From assembly GCA_016204425.1 (NCBI GenBank), contig JACQKR010000007.1, positions 1 to 8,282 on the forward strand: a stretch of 8,282 nucleotides of DNA, in the 5' to 3' direction. Of this stretch, positions 1-5,847 are shown piece by piece. The position numbers were made by a program, and so were the translations under genes. Below the pieces are notes generated by a model, which was given only the letters and a program-made list of their open reading frames with translations, had not been told where the DNA came from and did no database searches. How positions within the stretch are numbered: the stretch's first letter is position 1; every line of letters starts with the position of its first letter. This DNA is from Candidatus Levyibacteriota bacterium (GTDB taxonomy: Bacteria > Patescibacteriota > Microgenomatia > Levybacterales > UBA12049).

Positions 1-28
1 TTTTAACTTTGCATTTTGAACTTTAAAC
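1..28. other. AT-rich spacer downstream of rpsC
   Basis: This is the short non-coding stretch after the rpsC stop codon. Read on the minus strand it is made of loosely repeated AGTTTAAAGTT / AAAGTT units. By standard S10-cluster order the next gene should be rplP (L16), but no start for it is visible before the window ends. The only ATG on the minus strand is followed by a stop after two further codons. Confidence 0.5.
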
Positions 29-676
29 TTACTTCCCTTCCGGTCTGTTAATCCAAACCTTTACTCCTATATATCCTTTTTTTGTCATTGCTGGAAGCGC
101 CGCAAATGCGATATTTTCCCGAATTGTTGAAAGCGGAACTGTTCCTTGCTGGATCTTCTCACGCCTTCCGATATCAGAACCACCGATTCTCCCTGAGAGC
201 ATAATGCGCACGCCTTTTGCTCCGGATGCCATAACCCGCTCGGCATTCTGATTCAAGACTCGCTTAAACGGCAATCGTTTTGAGATTTGATCGGCAACAT
301 TCCGTGCAACAAGAACTGCATCAAGATTCGGCTCTTTAACAGGCTCAATTTGTATATCAACTTTCGGCTTCTGTTTTTCCTTTCGGTGCTCTTTAAAAAA
401 TGCAGCCACAAATCTTTTCAGTTCTTCATGACCACTTCCACCCCGACCGATGACAACACCAGGTCGTGAAACAAAAACGATGATCTTCACACTATTGATT
501 GACCGTTCAATTTCTACTTTTGCGACTCCTGCTGATCGAAGACGTTCTATCAGTGTTTTGCGAAGTATATGATCTTCAAGCACTGTCTCGCGGTAACGCC
601 TCTCGTCAAACCAACGACTATCCCAATCGAAAACTGTCTTTAATCGAATGAGATGTGGATTAACTTTTTGTCCCAT
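29..676 (-). CDS. rpsC: 30S ribosomal protein S3
   Basis: S3 sits in the 30S head, at the mRNA entry channel, where it has helicase-like activity. The 215-residue product begins MGQKVNPHLIRL, the family's typical start. It carries a type II KH domain with the GxxG loop IGRGG at residues 76-80. The S3 C-terminal domain runs from about residue 152 (GAKGVRIMLSGRIGG) through VPLSTIREN to GVKVWINR at the end. E. coli S3 is about 233 residues; the shorter length comes from lacking a long C-terminal tail. Its ATG lies inside the 3' end of rplV (17-base overlap, different frame) and is preceded by a perfect Shine-Dalgarno sequence, suggesting translational coupling to rplV. It ends in TAA. Identification is secure from motifs and gene order. 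Confidence 0.98.
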   Translation of the reverse strand: MGQKVNPHLIRLKTVFDWDSRWFDERRYRETVLEDHILRKTLIERLRSAGVAKVEIERSINSVKIIVFVSRPGVVIGRGGSGHEELKRFVAAFFKEHRKEKQKPKVDIQIEPVKEPNLDAVLVARNVADQISKRLPFKRVLNQNAERVMASGAKGVRIMLSGRIGGSDIGRREKIQQGTVPLSTIRENIAFAALPAMTKKGYIGVKVWINRPEGK

Positions 677-1010
677 TTTTTACCTCCTTTAATACAACCA
701 GGATATGGCTCGTCCGCTTTTTATACGGATGGATCCTGCCCCTTGTGGATGGATGGTACCGTTTAAATGCTGTTCCTTCATCAATATCAATTTTTGCAAT
801 CATTAAATTTGCTTGCTCAAGCTTCGCGTTATTGACTGCATTTGCAACAGCGCTTTGGATTGTTTTTGCAATCGGGCGTGCCCCTCGTTTCCGAATCACT
901 TTAAGCGCATTCAACGCATCGGTAATTGACAAATTCCGGACAGCGTCAGCGACGATACGTGCTTTTCTTGGACTTATTCGAACTGATTTGCTCATTGCTT
1001 GTACTTCCAT
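660..1010 (-). CDS. rplV: 50S ribosomal protein L22
   Basis: L22 is a 50S protein whose extended beta-hairpin lines the nascent peptide tunnel. The 116-residue product opens MEVQAMSKSVRISPRKAR, matching the classic L22 N-terminus (MEAKA....VRISPRKAR), so the first ATG is the right start. The hairpin and C-terminal signature are seen in GTAFKRYHPSTRGR and KKRTSHILVVL (about residues 79-108). Length is normal for the family (about 110). It starts three bases after the rpsS stop and overlaps rpsC by 17 bases. No good Shine-Dalgarno sequence is seen before the ATG (a GGGAG lies about 18 bases upstream, too far), so translation is probably coupled to rpsS. Confidence 0.97.
   Translation of the reverse strand: MEVQAMSKSVRISPRKARIVADAVRNLSITDALNALKVIRKRGARPIAKTIQSAVANAVNNAKLEQANLMIAKIDIDEGTAFKRYHPSTRGRIHPYKKRTSHILVVLKEVKNGTKS
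683..689 (-). promoter_or_regulatory. Strong Shine-Dalgarno sequence for rpsC
   Basis: On the minus strand AAGGAGG lies six bases before the rpsC ATG, entirely within the rplV coding sequence. It is the best ribosome binding site in the window and fixes the rpsC start. By contrast rpsJ, rplC, rpsS and rplV show no convincing Shine-Dalgarno match. Confidence 0.85.
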
Positions 1011-1013
1011 AGG

Positions 1014-1298
1014 TTATGTCTTTGAAATCTCCCTTGCTACAACTCGGCCATGACTTCGAAATGTTCTCGTCGGAGAAAATTCACCAAGACGGTGTCCAAC
1101 CATCGGCTCCATAACAAAAACGTTAATAAATATTCTGCCGTTATGGACCGCAAAGGTGTGGCCGACAAAATCCGGCGGGATCTCAGTTGCCCTCGACCAG
1201 GTCTTAATTGGCGTCTTATCTCCGGACTGTTTCTGTTTTTGTACTTTTAATAATAATTTCGGGTCAATAAATGGCCCTTTTTTACTTGATCGACTCAT
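1014..1298 (-). CDS. rpsS: 30S ribosomal protein S19
   Basis: S19 binds 16S rRNA in the 30S head together with S13 and lies near the A-site tRNA. The 94-residue product shows the family pattern throughout: MSRSSKKGPFID at the start, KTPIKTWSRATEIPPDFVGH (about 28-47), AVHNGR, then MVGHRLGEFSPTRTFRSH near the C-terminus. Length is typical (about 92). It is separated from rplB by an 85-base AT-rich gap containing a large palindrome, the only sizeable break in the rplC-rpsC run. No Shine-Dalgarno sequence precedes the ATG (the upstream bases are TTTTACGTTT). It ends in TAA. Confidence 0.97.
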   Translation of the reverse strand: MSRSSKKGPFIDPKLLLKVQKQKQSGDKTPIKTWSRATEIPPDFVGHTFAVHNGRIFINVFVMEPMVGHRLGEFSPTRTFRSHGRVVAREISKT

Positions 1299-1314
1299 AA
1301 ACGTAAAATAGTTA

Positions 1315-1392
1315 GATAGTTATATTGCTTACATGGTTAAATAGTTATTCGAAAATTTTCAACTATTTTAGCCATGTAGCTATTTAGCTATG
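1315..1392. repeat. AT-rich imperfect palindrome overlapping the 3' end of rplB
   Basis: Two arms of 32 bases (1315-1346 and 1361-1392) are imperfect inverted repeats: 26 matching positions with two one-base gaps by hand alignment. They flank a 14-base centre that itself contains the perfect palindrome GAAAATTTTC (1351-1360). The inner stem (ACATGG.TAAA.TAGTT type) is nearly perfect. On the minus strand one arm reads as roughly 8-base units of the type ATRGYTAM, with the complement in the other arm. The outer arm covers the last codons and the stop of rplB. The hairpin has no following U-tract, so it does not look like an intrinsic terminator. It could be a dispersed palindromic repeat, an mRNA-stabilising or processing hairpin, or a protein-binding site. 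Confidence 0.75.
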
Positions 1393-2130
1393 CTTCTTTT
1401 TTCTCCTCTGTAATATATATTTATTAGAAAATTTCTTTTTATTTCGTGTATTCCCAACTGCTTTTTGTCCGGCAAACGTCTTAGGAGAGGGCATGCCGAT
1501 ACCGCTTCGTCCTTCTCCACCGCCATGCGGATGTGATCTGGGGTTTTGTGCGACTCCTCGAACCGTGGGCCGAATCCCCATGTTGCGACTGCGTCCTGCT
1601 TTACCGATTACACGGTTCTTCCAATCGATGTTACCAACTTGTCCGACAGTTGCATACCCAATCTCCTGTACTTTCCGGATCTCAGTCGATGGCAATTTCA
1701 AATGAATAAAGCCATCTTCACGTGCCTGTATTATAGCACTTGTCCCGGCGCCTCGGGCGAGCTGCCCACCCTTACCCGGTGTCAGCTCAATATTATGGAC
1801 AAATGTCCCAACCGGAATTTGAGAAAGAGGCAACGCATTTCCAACACGTGGGTCTGCTGTGTCTGCCGCGATGACAGTATCCCGCAGCTTTAACCCCTCC
1901 GGTGCAAGGATATACCGCTTGTCACCATCGGTATAGTGAATAAGCGCGATGTCACAGCTGCGATTTGGATCGTACTCAATGCTCACGACAACACCCTGCA
2001 CATTGCGTTTATCACGTCGAAAATCGATCGAGCGCATAAATCGTTTATGCTGTCCGCCTTGGTGACGGACTGCGACGTGTCCTTGTGCATCCCGTCCCGA
2101 ATGTTTCTTTTTTATCGTTTTTAACTTCAT
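1384..2130 (-). CDS. rplB: 50S ribosomal protein L2, short N-terminus
   Basis: L2 is a primary 23S rRNA binding protein at the peptidyl-transferase region and intersubunit bridge. The 248-residue product contains YDPNRS (53-58), RYILAPEGLK (72-81), IPVGTFVHNIELTPGKGGQLARGAG (105-129), RPTVRGVAQNP (187-197) and the highly conserved HPHGGGEGR (200-208). Compared with my memory of E. coli L2 (273 residues), about 30 N-terminal residues are missing: the first recognisable block, GRDAQGHVAVRHQGGQHK, starts at residue 12 instead of about 42. The start is supported by an AGGAG seven bases upstream and by the ATGA overlap with the rplW stop. The last residues and the TAA lie inside the palindrome shared with the gap before rpsS. 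Confidence 0.96.
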   Translation of the reverse strand: MKLKTIKKKHSGRDAQGHVAVRHQGGQHKRFMRSIDFRRDKRNVQGVVVSIEYDPNRSCDIALIHYTDGDKRYILAPEGLKLRDTVIAADTADPRVGNALPLSQIPVGTFVHNIELTPGKGGQLARGAGTSAIIQAREDGFIHLKLPSTEIRKVQEIGYATVGQVGNIDWKNRVIGKAGRSRNMGIRPTVRGVAQNPRSHPHGGGEGRSGIGMPSPKTFAGQKAVGNTRNKKKFSNKYILQRRKKKHS

Positions 2131-2426
2131 TTTGTTGCTCCTATGTCAAACAGTGCGATTTTCTCACCTGTTGCAAGTGTCACCGTTGCTCTCTTTACCG
2201 CTCCCTCAACAACCTCTGTTCTTCTCTTTCCCGTTCGTTTCGTTTTCCCTTTTACCATGCTGGTCACAACAGCAGTCACATGGACGCTGAATGTTTTCTC
2301 AACGGCATTTTTTATAGCATTTTTATGGGCACTCCGATCAACAAGAAAGGTGAATTTTCCGGCTGTTGCATCAGTCATTGATTTTTCCGTAATTAATGGT
2401 CGTTTAATAATGTGTAACGTGTGCAT
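2127..2426 (-). CDS. rplW: 50S ribosomal protein L23
   Basis: L23 binds 23S rRNA at the tunnel exit, where trigger factor and SRP dock. The 99-residue product has the family signatures IKRPLITEKSM (8-18), KFTFLVDRSAHKNAIKNAVE (24-43) and the VxxVNT-like strand degenerated to VTAVVTSMVKGKTKRTGKR (50-68). Length is typical (about 100). It starts two bases after the rplD stop, with AAGGAG about five bases before the ATG. It ends in TGA within an ATGA overlap with rplB. A functional TGA stop here argues against a code in which TGA is glycine. Confidence 0.96.
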   Translation of the reverse strand: MHTLHIIKRPLITEKSMTDATAGKFTFLVDRSAHKNAIKNAVEKTFSVHVTAVVTSMVKGKTKRTGKRRTEVVEGAVKRATVTLATGEKIALFDIGATK

Positions 2427-2428
2427 AC

Positions 2429-3166
2429 TTACTCCTTCAGAAAATGTTTTTTCATTTCATCAACAGATTCCTTCATAAAAATCACTGTTTTACTTCGTAA
2501 CACTTCATACGTATTCAGTTGTGCTGCAGGAATGATTGTTACAGCCTCAATATTTTTTCCGGCCCGAACGATATTTTCTCTTTCTTGGCCGGTGATCAAC
2601 AATACAGAATTTTTCCTATCGTCCAGCGCCAAACTTTTCAGCATTGCGACAACTTCTTTCGTTTTTGGCGGTATTTGTCCAAGGCCGGCTACAATCCGGA
2701 CATTTCCCTCCTGCAATTTGCCTGAAAGAGAGGAGAAAAGCGCCCGCTGCTTCATCTTTTGTGGCATCTTCAGTGAGAAATCATGAGGCTTCGGACCAAA
2801 TGCCACGCCACCCTTAACGAAAATCGGCGCACTCTTTGCGCCATGTCGTGCCCTTCCTGTTCCTTTCTGACGATACCACTTCGCTGTTGTCAAATCCACT
2901 TCCCCTCGTGACTTTGTCGATGCGGTTCCCCGTCTCTGATTTGCCAAATAGACACGAACTGCCTGAGCAATCAGGATATTATTCACTTTTGAACCAAAAA
3001 TTGATGAAGGAAGCGTTACCTTCCCAACAACTTTTCCCTGTACGTCAAGAACATTTGCTGTTATTCCTGTCTCTTTCTTGGCTGCAACCGTTGCTGCTGC
3101 TTCATTTTTCTTCACTTTTGCCGGAGATGTTTTCTTTATTGTCGCCGTTATCTTTTTAGCTGGCAT
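2429..3166 (-). CDS. rplD: 50S ribosomal protein L4 with Lys/Ala-rich N-terminal extension
   Basis: L4 (called L4/L1e) reaches into the 50S exit tunnel, and in E. coli also represses the S10 operon. The core starts near residue 36 (TANVLDVQGKVVG) and contains the tunnel loop KWYRQKGTGRARHGAK (about 95-110) followed by GGVAFGPKPHDFSLKMPQKMK. The C-terminal half ends with NTYEVLRSKTVIFMKESV. At 245 residues it is longer than E. coli L4 (201), mainly because of a 36-residue basic N-terminal stretch (nine Lys, two Glu by hand count) rich in Ala and Thr. The start overlaps rplC by 11 bases, and GGAG lies ten bases before the ATG. The extension is probably disordered; no function is known to me. 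Confidence 0.96.
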   Translation of the reverse strand: MPAKKITATIKKTSPAKVKKNEAAATVAAKKETGITANVLDVQGKVVGKVTLPSSIFGSKVNNILIAQAVRVYLANQRRGTASTKSRGEVDLTTAKWYRQKGTGRARHGAKSAPIFVKGGVAFGPKPHDFSLKMPQKMKQRALFSSLSGKLQEGNVRIVAGLGQIPPKTKEVVAMLKSLALDDRKNSVLLITGQERENIVRAGKNIEAVTIIPAAQLNTYEVLRSKTVIFMKESVDEMKKHFLKE

Positions 3167-4109
3167 GTGAATCTTTCTCCTTTCCTTTTTCTTCTTCTTT
3201 CGCTTGTTCAGGCTGCTCTTGTTTTTCTTCTGATTTCTCTTCCTGTTGCTCTGTTACTTCTGGTATTTCTTCATTTTGTGCAGCCACTGCAACTTCCTTC
3301 TCTCCCTGCTTTGGTTCTTCAACTGGAGCTTCTGCTACCTCTGATGCTTGTGTCTGCGATGCGTTTTCTTCTTTCTTTTCCCCGCCTGCATCGCTCTCGC
3401 CCGAAACGCTACGCGAATCGTTGCGAGCGGGTTGCGAAGCATTGCGGACAGGCTCGTCCTTCAAAAGGGGAATAAACTTCTTCTCTTCTCCCGTTTTCTC
3501 AATATAGACAATACTGTTTCTAATTCCGGGAATGAGACCTTTCACAAGAAGCATATTCTCAACGACGTCAAGAACACAAAGATTGGTAATCGTTACCTTC
3601 TCATGCCCCATGTGTCCTGCCATTCGCTTCCCTTTATAGACTCGTCCGGGCGTTGTCGTTTGTCCAATAGATCCTGGAGCACGCTCCCTGTCTGACTGCC
3701 CGTGTGTTCGAGGCCCACCTTTGAATTGATGACGTTTTACTCCTCCTGCAAATCCTTTTCCTTTTGATGTTCCTGTCACTTTGACGATGTCTCCCGGCTT
3801 GAATACTGCAGCAACTACTATAGTATCTCCCGCCTTGAGCTCTTCGCCAGTAATTGGTATCTCATGAAAAAAAGCAGGCGAACTTGTTTCTTGCAAATTC
3901 GCCTTTTTCAGATGACCAATAAGTGCTTTTGTTGGCTTTTTCTTAAAGCCAAATCCTACCTGGTAAGCTGTATACCCGTCTTTGTCCTGTGATTTTATTT
4001 GCACGACAACATTTCCCGTCGCATCAATTTTTGTCACAGGGAGACGTGTTCCGTCGGTCAGGAACATTTGGGTCTGATCAATTTTTTTTCCAACTAATAT
4101 TTGTACCAT
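3156..4109 (-). CDS. rplC: 50S ribosomal protein L3 with long acidic C-terminal tail
   Basis: L3 is an early-assembly 23S rRNA binding protein whose loops reach the peptidyl-transferase centre. The core (1 to about 216) shows MVQILVGKKIDQTQMF at the start, VTGTSKGKGFAGGVKRHQF (111-129), GGPRTHGQSD, and GSIGQTTTPGRVYKGKRMAGHMG (146-168). Q150 is in the place of the glutamine that PrmB methylates in E. coli. Total length is 317 residues, against about 209 in E. coli. The extra 100 residues are low-complexity and acidic (about 29 Asp/Glu against 13 Lys/Arg by hand count), rich in Glu, Gln, Ala and Ser. Residues 222-241 of this tail are encoded by a GC-rich palindromic segment. No Shine-Dalgarno sequence precedes the ATG; a terminator-like hairpin does. 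It overlaps rplD by 11 bases. Confidence 0.96.
   Translation of the reverse strand: MVQILVGKKIDQTQMFLTDGTRLPVTKIDATGNVVVQIKSQDKDGYTAYQVGFGFKKKPTKALIGHLKKANLQETSSPAFFHEIPITGEELKAGDTIVVAAVFKPGDIVKVTGTSKGKGFAGGVKRHQFKGGPRTHGQSDRERAPGSIGQTTTPGRVYKGKRMAGHMGHEKVTITNLCVLDVVENMLLVKGLIPGIRNSIVYIEKTGEEKKFIPLLKDEPVRNASQPARNDSRSVSGESDAGGEKKEENASQTQASEVAEAPVEEPKQGEKEVAVAAQNEEIPEVTEQQEEKSEEKQEQPEQAKEEEKGKEKDSHAS
3388..3446. repeat. GC-rich imperfect palindrome inside rplC (RPE-like candidate)
   Basis: This segment has a base composition unlike its surroundings: 44 of 69 bases are G or C in 3388-3456 by hand count, while the flanking tail codons are AT-richer. It reads as an imperfect palindrome centred near 3417. 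The left arm GCATCGCTCTCGCCCG matches the reverse complement of the right arm (GCAATGCTTCGCAACCCG type) with a few gaps. The right part also holds three TTGCGA/TTGCGG units about 11 bases apart (3421, 3432, 3442). It is translated in frame as L3 residues 222-241, a Ser/Arg/Asn-rich stretch unlike the Glu/Gln-rich rest of the tail. I infer an inserted palindromic element tolerated in a disordered tail; no second copy is present in the window. Confidence 0.55.
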
Positions 4110-4125
4110 ATAAAATCATTTCTAC

Positions 4126-4151
4126 AAAAAAAGATAGCCATGTAGGCTACC
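4126..4151 (-). terminator. Intrinsic terminator or attenuator in the rplC leader
   Basis: Transcribed from the minus strand, GGUAGCC pairs with GGCUAUC (seven base pairs including one G-U) around a five-base loop UACAU, followed directly by seven U residues. This is the canonical form of a factor-independent terminator. It ends 16 bases before the rplC ATG. No promoter can fit between it and rplC, so full termination would silence the whole rplC-rpsC run. A regulated attenuator or partial terminator is therefore the more sensible reading. The hairpin core is shared with the AT-rich palindrome at 1315-1392, so a repeat-derived origin is possible. Confidence 0.65.
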
Positions 4152-4169
4152 TCGTTTTCTTATATTCAG

Positions 4170-4186
4170 TCCGGTATAATACCGGA
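4170..4186. repeat. CCGGTA hairpin in the rpsJ-rplC gap
   Basis: TCCGGTA and TACCGGA form a perfect seven-base inverted repeat around a three-base loop. No U-tract follows on either strand. It lies between the possible leader ORF and the terminator hairpin, where it could be a pause hairpin or part of an alternative fold. It also overlaps a weak promoter candidate on the minus strand (TATTAT at 4176-4181, TTGAGG at 4200-4205, 18-base spacer), so the two readings compete. Confidence 0.45.
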
Positions 4187-4201
4187 ATGATATTTCGTGC
4201 C

Positions 4202-4255
4202 TCAATCGGCTTTGACTACCGTCATACTCTTGATAATAAATAAAAGTTTGGGCAT
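4202..4255 (-). CDS. Possible 17-codon leader ORF upstream of rplC
   Basis: In the 183-base gap between rpsJ and rplC, an ATG is preceded at good distance (eight bases) by AGAGG. It opens a 17-codon frame encoding MPKLLFIIKSMTVVKAD and ending in TGA. It lies upstream of the CCGGTA hairpin and of the hairpin-U7 terminator, the order expected for a leader-peptide attenuator. The peptide has no obvious run of a single regulatory amino acid. Such a short frame can arise by chance, and no homologue is known to me. The call rests only on the ribosome binding site and position. Confidence 0.22.
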   Translation of the reverse strand: MPKLLFIIKSMTVVKAD

Positions 4256-4292
4256 CAAATGTACCTCTGATGTAGTACCTCCCCTCGTCGGC

Positions 4293-4601
4293 CTACATTT
4301 TTATTTCGACATCAACACCTGCTGGTAATTCTAAATGCGTAAGACTGTCAATAGTTTTGTCTGTTGGTGAAACGATATCAATAAGTCGCTTGTGTACTCT
4401 GATTTCAAAATGATCTCGCGCGTCCTTATCGATAAATGGTGACTTATTTATTGCGTAAACACTTCTTTGGGTAGGTAAGGGGACAGGTCCCACAATCTTA
4501 GCTCCGGTTCGAATTGCCGTATCTAAAATTTGCTGACAGCATGCGTCGATAACGCGTGCGTCATAACTTTTAAGTCTGACTCGAATTCTTCCTTTTGGCA
4601 T
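4293..4601 (-). CDS. rpsJ: 30S ribosomal protein S10
   Basis: S10 is a 30S head protein that also acts in transcription antitermination as NusE. The 102-residue product shows RIRVRLKSYDARVIDACCQQI at the start, then RTGAKIVGPVPLPT, the signature SPFIDKDARDHFEIRVHKRLIDI (about 54-76) and LPAGVDVEIKM at the end. Length is typical (about 103). It lies 64 bases after tuf and 183 bases before rplC. No Shine-Dalgarno sequence precedes the ATG (upstream bases CACTTTTTGCAAT). It ends in TAG. Because S10/NusE can modify RNA polymerase, its position just before an attenuator-like element is worth noting, though any link is speculation. Confidence 0.97.
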   Translation of the reverse strand: MPKGRIRVRLKSYDARVIDACCQQILDTAIRTGAKIVGPVPLPTQRSVYAINKSPFIDKDARDHFEIRVHKRLIDIVSPTDKTIDSLTHLELPAGVDVEIKM

Positions 4602-4626
4602 ATTGCAAAAAGTGTAACTTGATAGG

Positions 4627-4660
4627 ATGTTCTATGTACCAACAGACTGTTAAAGAACAT
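4627..4660. repeat. Inverted repeat in the tuf-rpsJ gap
   Basis: ATGTTCT (4627-4633) and AGAACAT (4654-4660) are perfect seven-base inverted repeats separated by 20 bases. The loop contains a smaller inverted repeat AACAG/CTGTT (4641-4651). On the minus-strand transcript this forms a branched or extended hairpin just after the tuf stop codon. There is no U-tract, so it is not a simple terminator. It could be an RNA processing site or a regulatory fold in front of rpsJ. Confidence 0.45.
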
Positions 4661-4665
4661 AATCA

Positions 4666-5847
4666 TTAAGCAATAATCTTGCTAATGACACCAGCTCCAA
4701 CTGTTTTTCCACCTTCTCGAATAGCAAACCGAAGTCCTTCCTCAAGTGCGACCGGCACAATGAGCTTAACTGTCATTTTTGTATTATCTCCCGGCATGAC
4801 CATTTCCACTCCTTGTGGAAGTGTCGCTGTTCCTGTTACGTCAGTTGTTCTGATATAGAATTGTGGCCGGTATCCGGTAAAGAATGGTGTGTGGCGTCCG
4901 CCTTCTTCTTTTGTAAGGATATATGCTTCTGCTTCAAATTCCGTATGAGGAGTAATTGAACCCGGCTTTGCAATAACTTGTCCCCGCTCGACATCGTCTT
5001 TTTCAATTCCTCGGAGAAGTAAACCGACATTGTCTCCCGCTTGCCCTTCATCGAGCTGCTTACGGAACATTTCGACTCCGGTAACTACTGAAGATGTTGT
5101 TTTCTTCATACCGACTATCTCAACAGTATCATTGACCTTCGCAATACCCCGCTCGATTCTACCTGTTACGACTGTTCCACGCCCTTTGATAGAGAAAACA
5201 TCCTCAACCGGCATAAGGAATGGTTTATCCAAAGCACGGGTCGGTGTTGGAATATACTCATCAACTGTCTTCATCAACTCTTCAATTTGCTTCTCTGCTT
5301 CTGCATCTCCATTGAGCGCTTTAAGTGCACTGCCTCGTATAATTGGCGTTGTGTCTCCTGGATATTTATATTTTGTTAACAGTTCTCGAACTTCCATTTC
5401 GACAAGGTCAAGAAGCTCTGCGTCTTGTACCATGTCTGTCTTGTTTAAGAAAACAACAATTGCAGGGACACCAACTTGATACGCAAGAAGGATATGCTCT
5501 CGAGTTTGTGGCATTGGGCCGTCAGGTGCAGAAACAACTAAAATGGCGCCATCCATTTGTGCGGCGCCGGTGATCATGTTTTTGATGTAATCTGCGTGTC
5601 CTGGGGCATCAATATGTGCATAGTGGCGTTTTTCTGTTTCGTATTCGATATGGGAAATGTTAATCGTGACTCCGCGGGCTTTTTCTTCCGGGGCATTATC
5701 GATATCTTCGTATTTCTTAGCAGTTGCCATACCTTTTTTAGAAAGGACTGTCGCAATTGCTGCGGTTGTTGTGGTCTTGCCGTGATCGACGTGACCAATT
5801 GTTCCGATATTGACGTGTGGTTTCGTTCTTTGATATTTATCAGCCAT
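4666..5847 (-). CDS. tuf: Elongation factor Tu
   Basis: EF-Tu delivers aminoacyl-tRNA to the ribosomal A site with GTP hydrolysis. The 393-residue product has all G motifs: GHVDHGKT (18-25), switch I RGVTIN (58-63), DAPGH (80-84, with catalytic His84), NKTD (135-138) and SALK (173-176). The beta-barrel domains 2 and 3 follow, with GRGTVVTGRIERG, TGVEMFRK, and the end GGKTVGAGVISKIIA. The chosen ATG gives MADKYQRTKPHVNIG, the normal N-terminus, with AGAGG seven bases upstream; an in-frame ATG 33 bases earlier would add a non-homologous hydrophobic leader. The protein has no cysteine: E. coli positions C81 and C137 are Ala and Thr here. It has its own promoter and directly precedes rpsJ. Confidence 0.98.
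   Translation of the reverse strand: MADKYQRTKPHVNIGTIGHVDHGKTTTTAAIATVLSKKGMATAKKYEDIDNAPEEKARGVTINISHIEYETEKRHYAHIDAPGHADYIKNMITGAAQMDGAILVVSAPDGPMPQTREHILLAYQVGVPAIVVFLNKTDMVQDAELLDLVEMEVRELLTKYKYPGDTTPIIRGSALKALNGDAEAEKQIEELMKTVDEYIPTPTRALDKPFLMPVEDVFSIKGRGTVVTGRIERGIAKVNDTVEIVGMKKTTSSVVTGVEMFRKQLDEGQAGDNVGLLLRGIEKDDVERGQVIAKPGSITPHTEFEAEAYILTKEEGGRHTPFFTGYRPQFYIRTTDVTGTATLPQGVEMVMPGDNTKMTVKLIVPVALEEGLRFAIREGGKTVGAGVISKIIA

Noticed and set aside
1337..1375. 12-codon ORF on the minus strand inside the rplB-rpsS palindrome
   Set aside because: It is generated by the palindromic sequence itself, has no ribosome binding site and ends within the repeat.
2085..2478. Plus-strand ORFs opposite rplW and rplB
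   Set aside because: Antisense frames with cysteine-rich, low-complexity translations and no ribosome binding sites; the minus-strand ribosomal genes explain the coding signal.
3156..3460. Frameshift or fusion at the end of L3
   Set aside because: The tail is continuous, ends with a TAA overlapping rplD in the usual way and has the amino-acid bias of a disordered extension, not of a broken reading frame.
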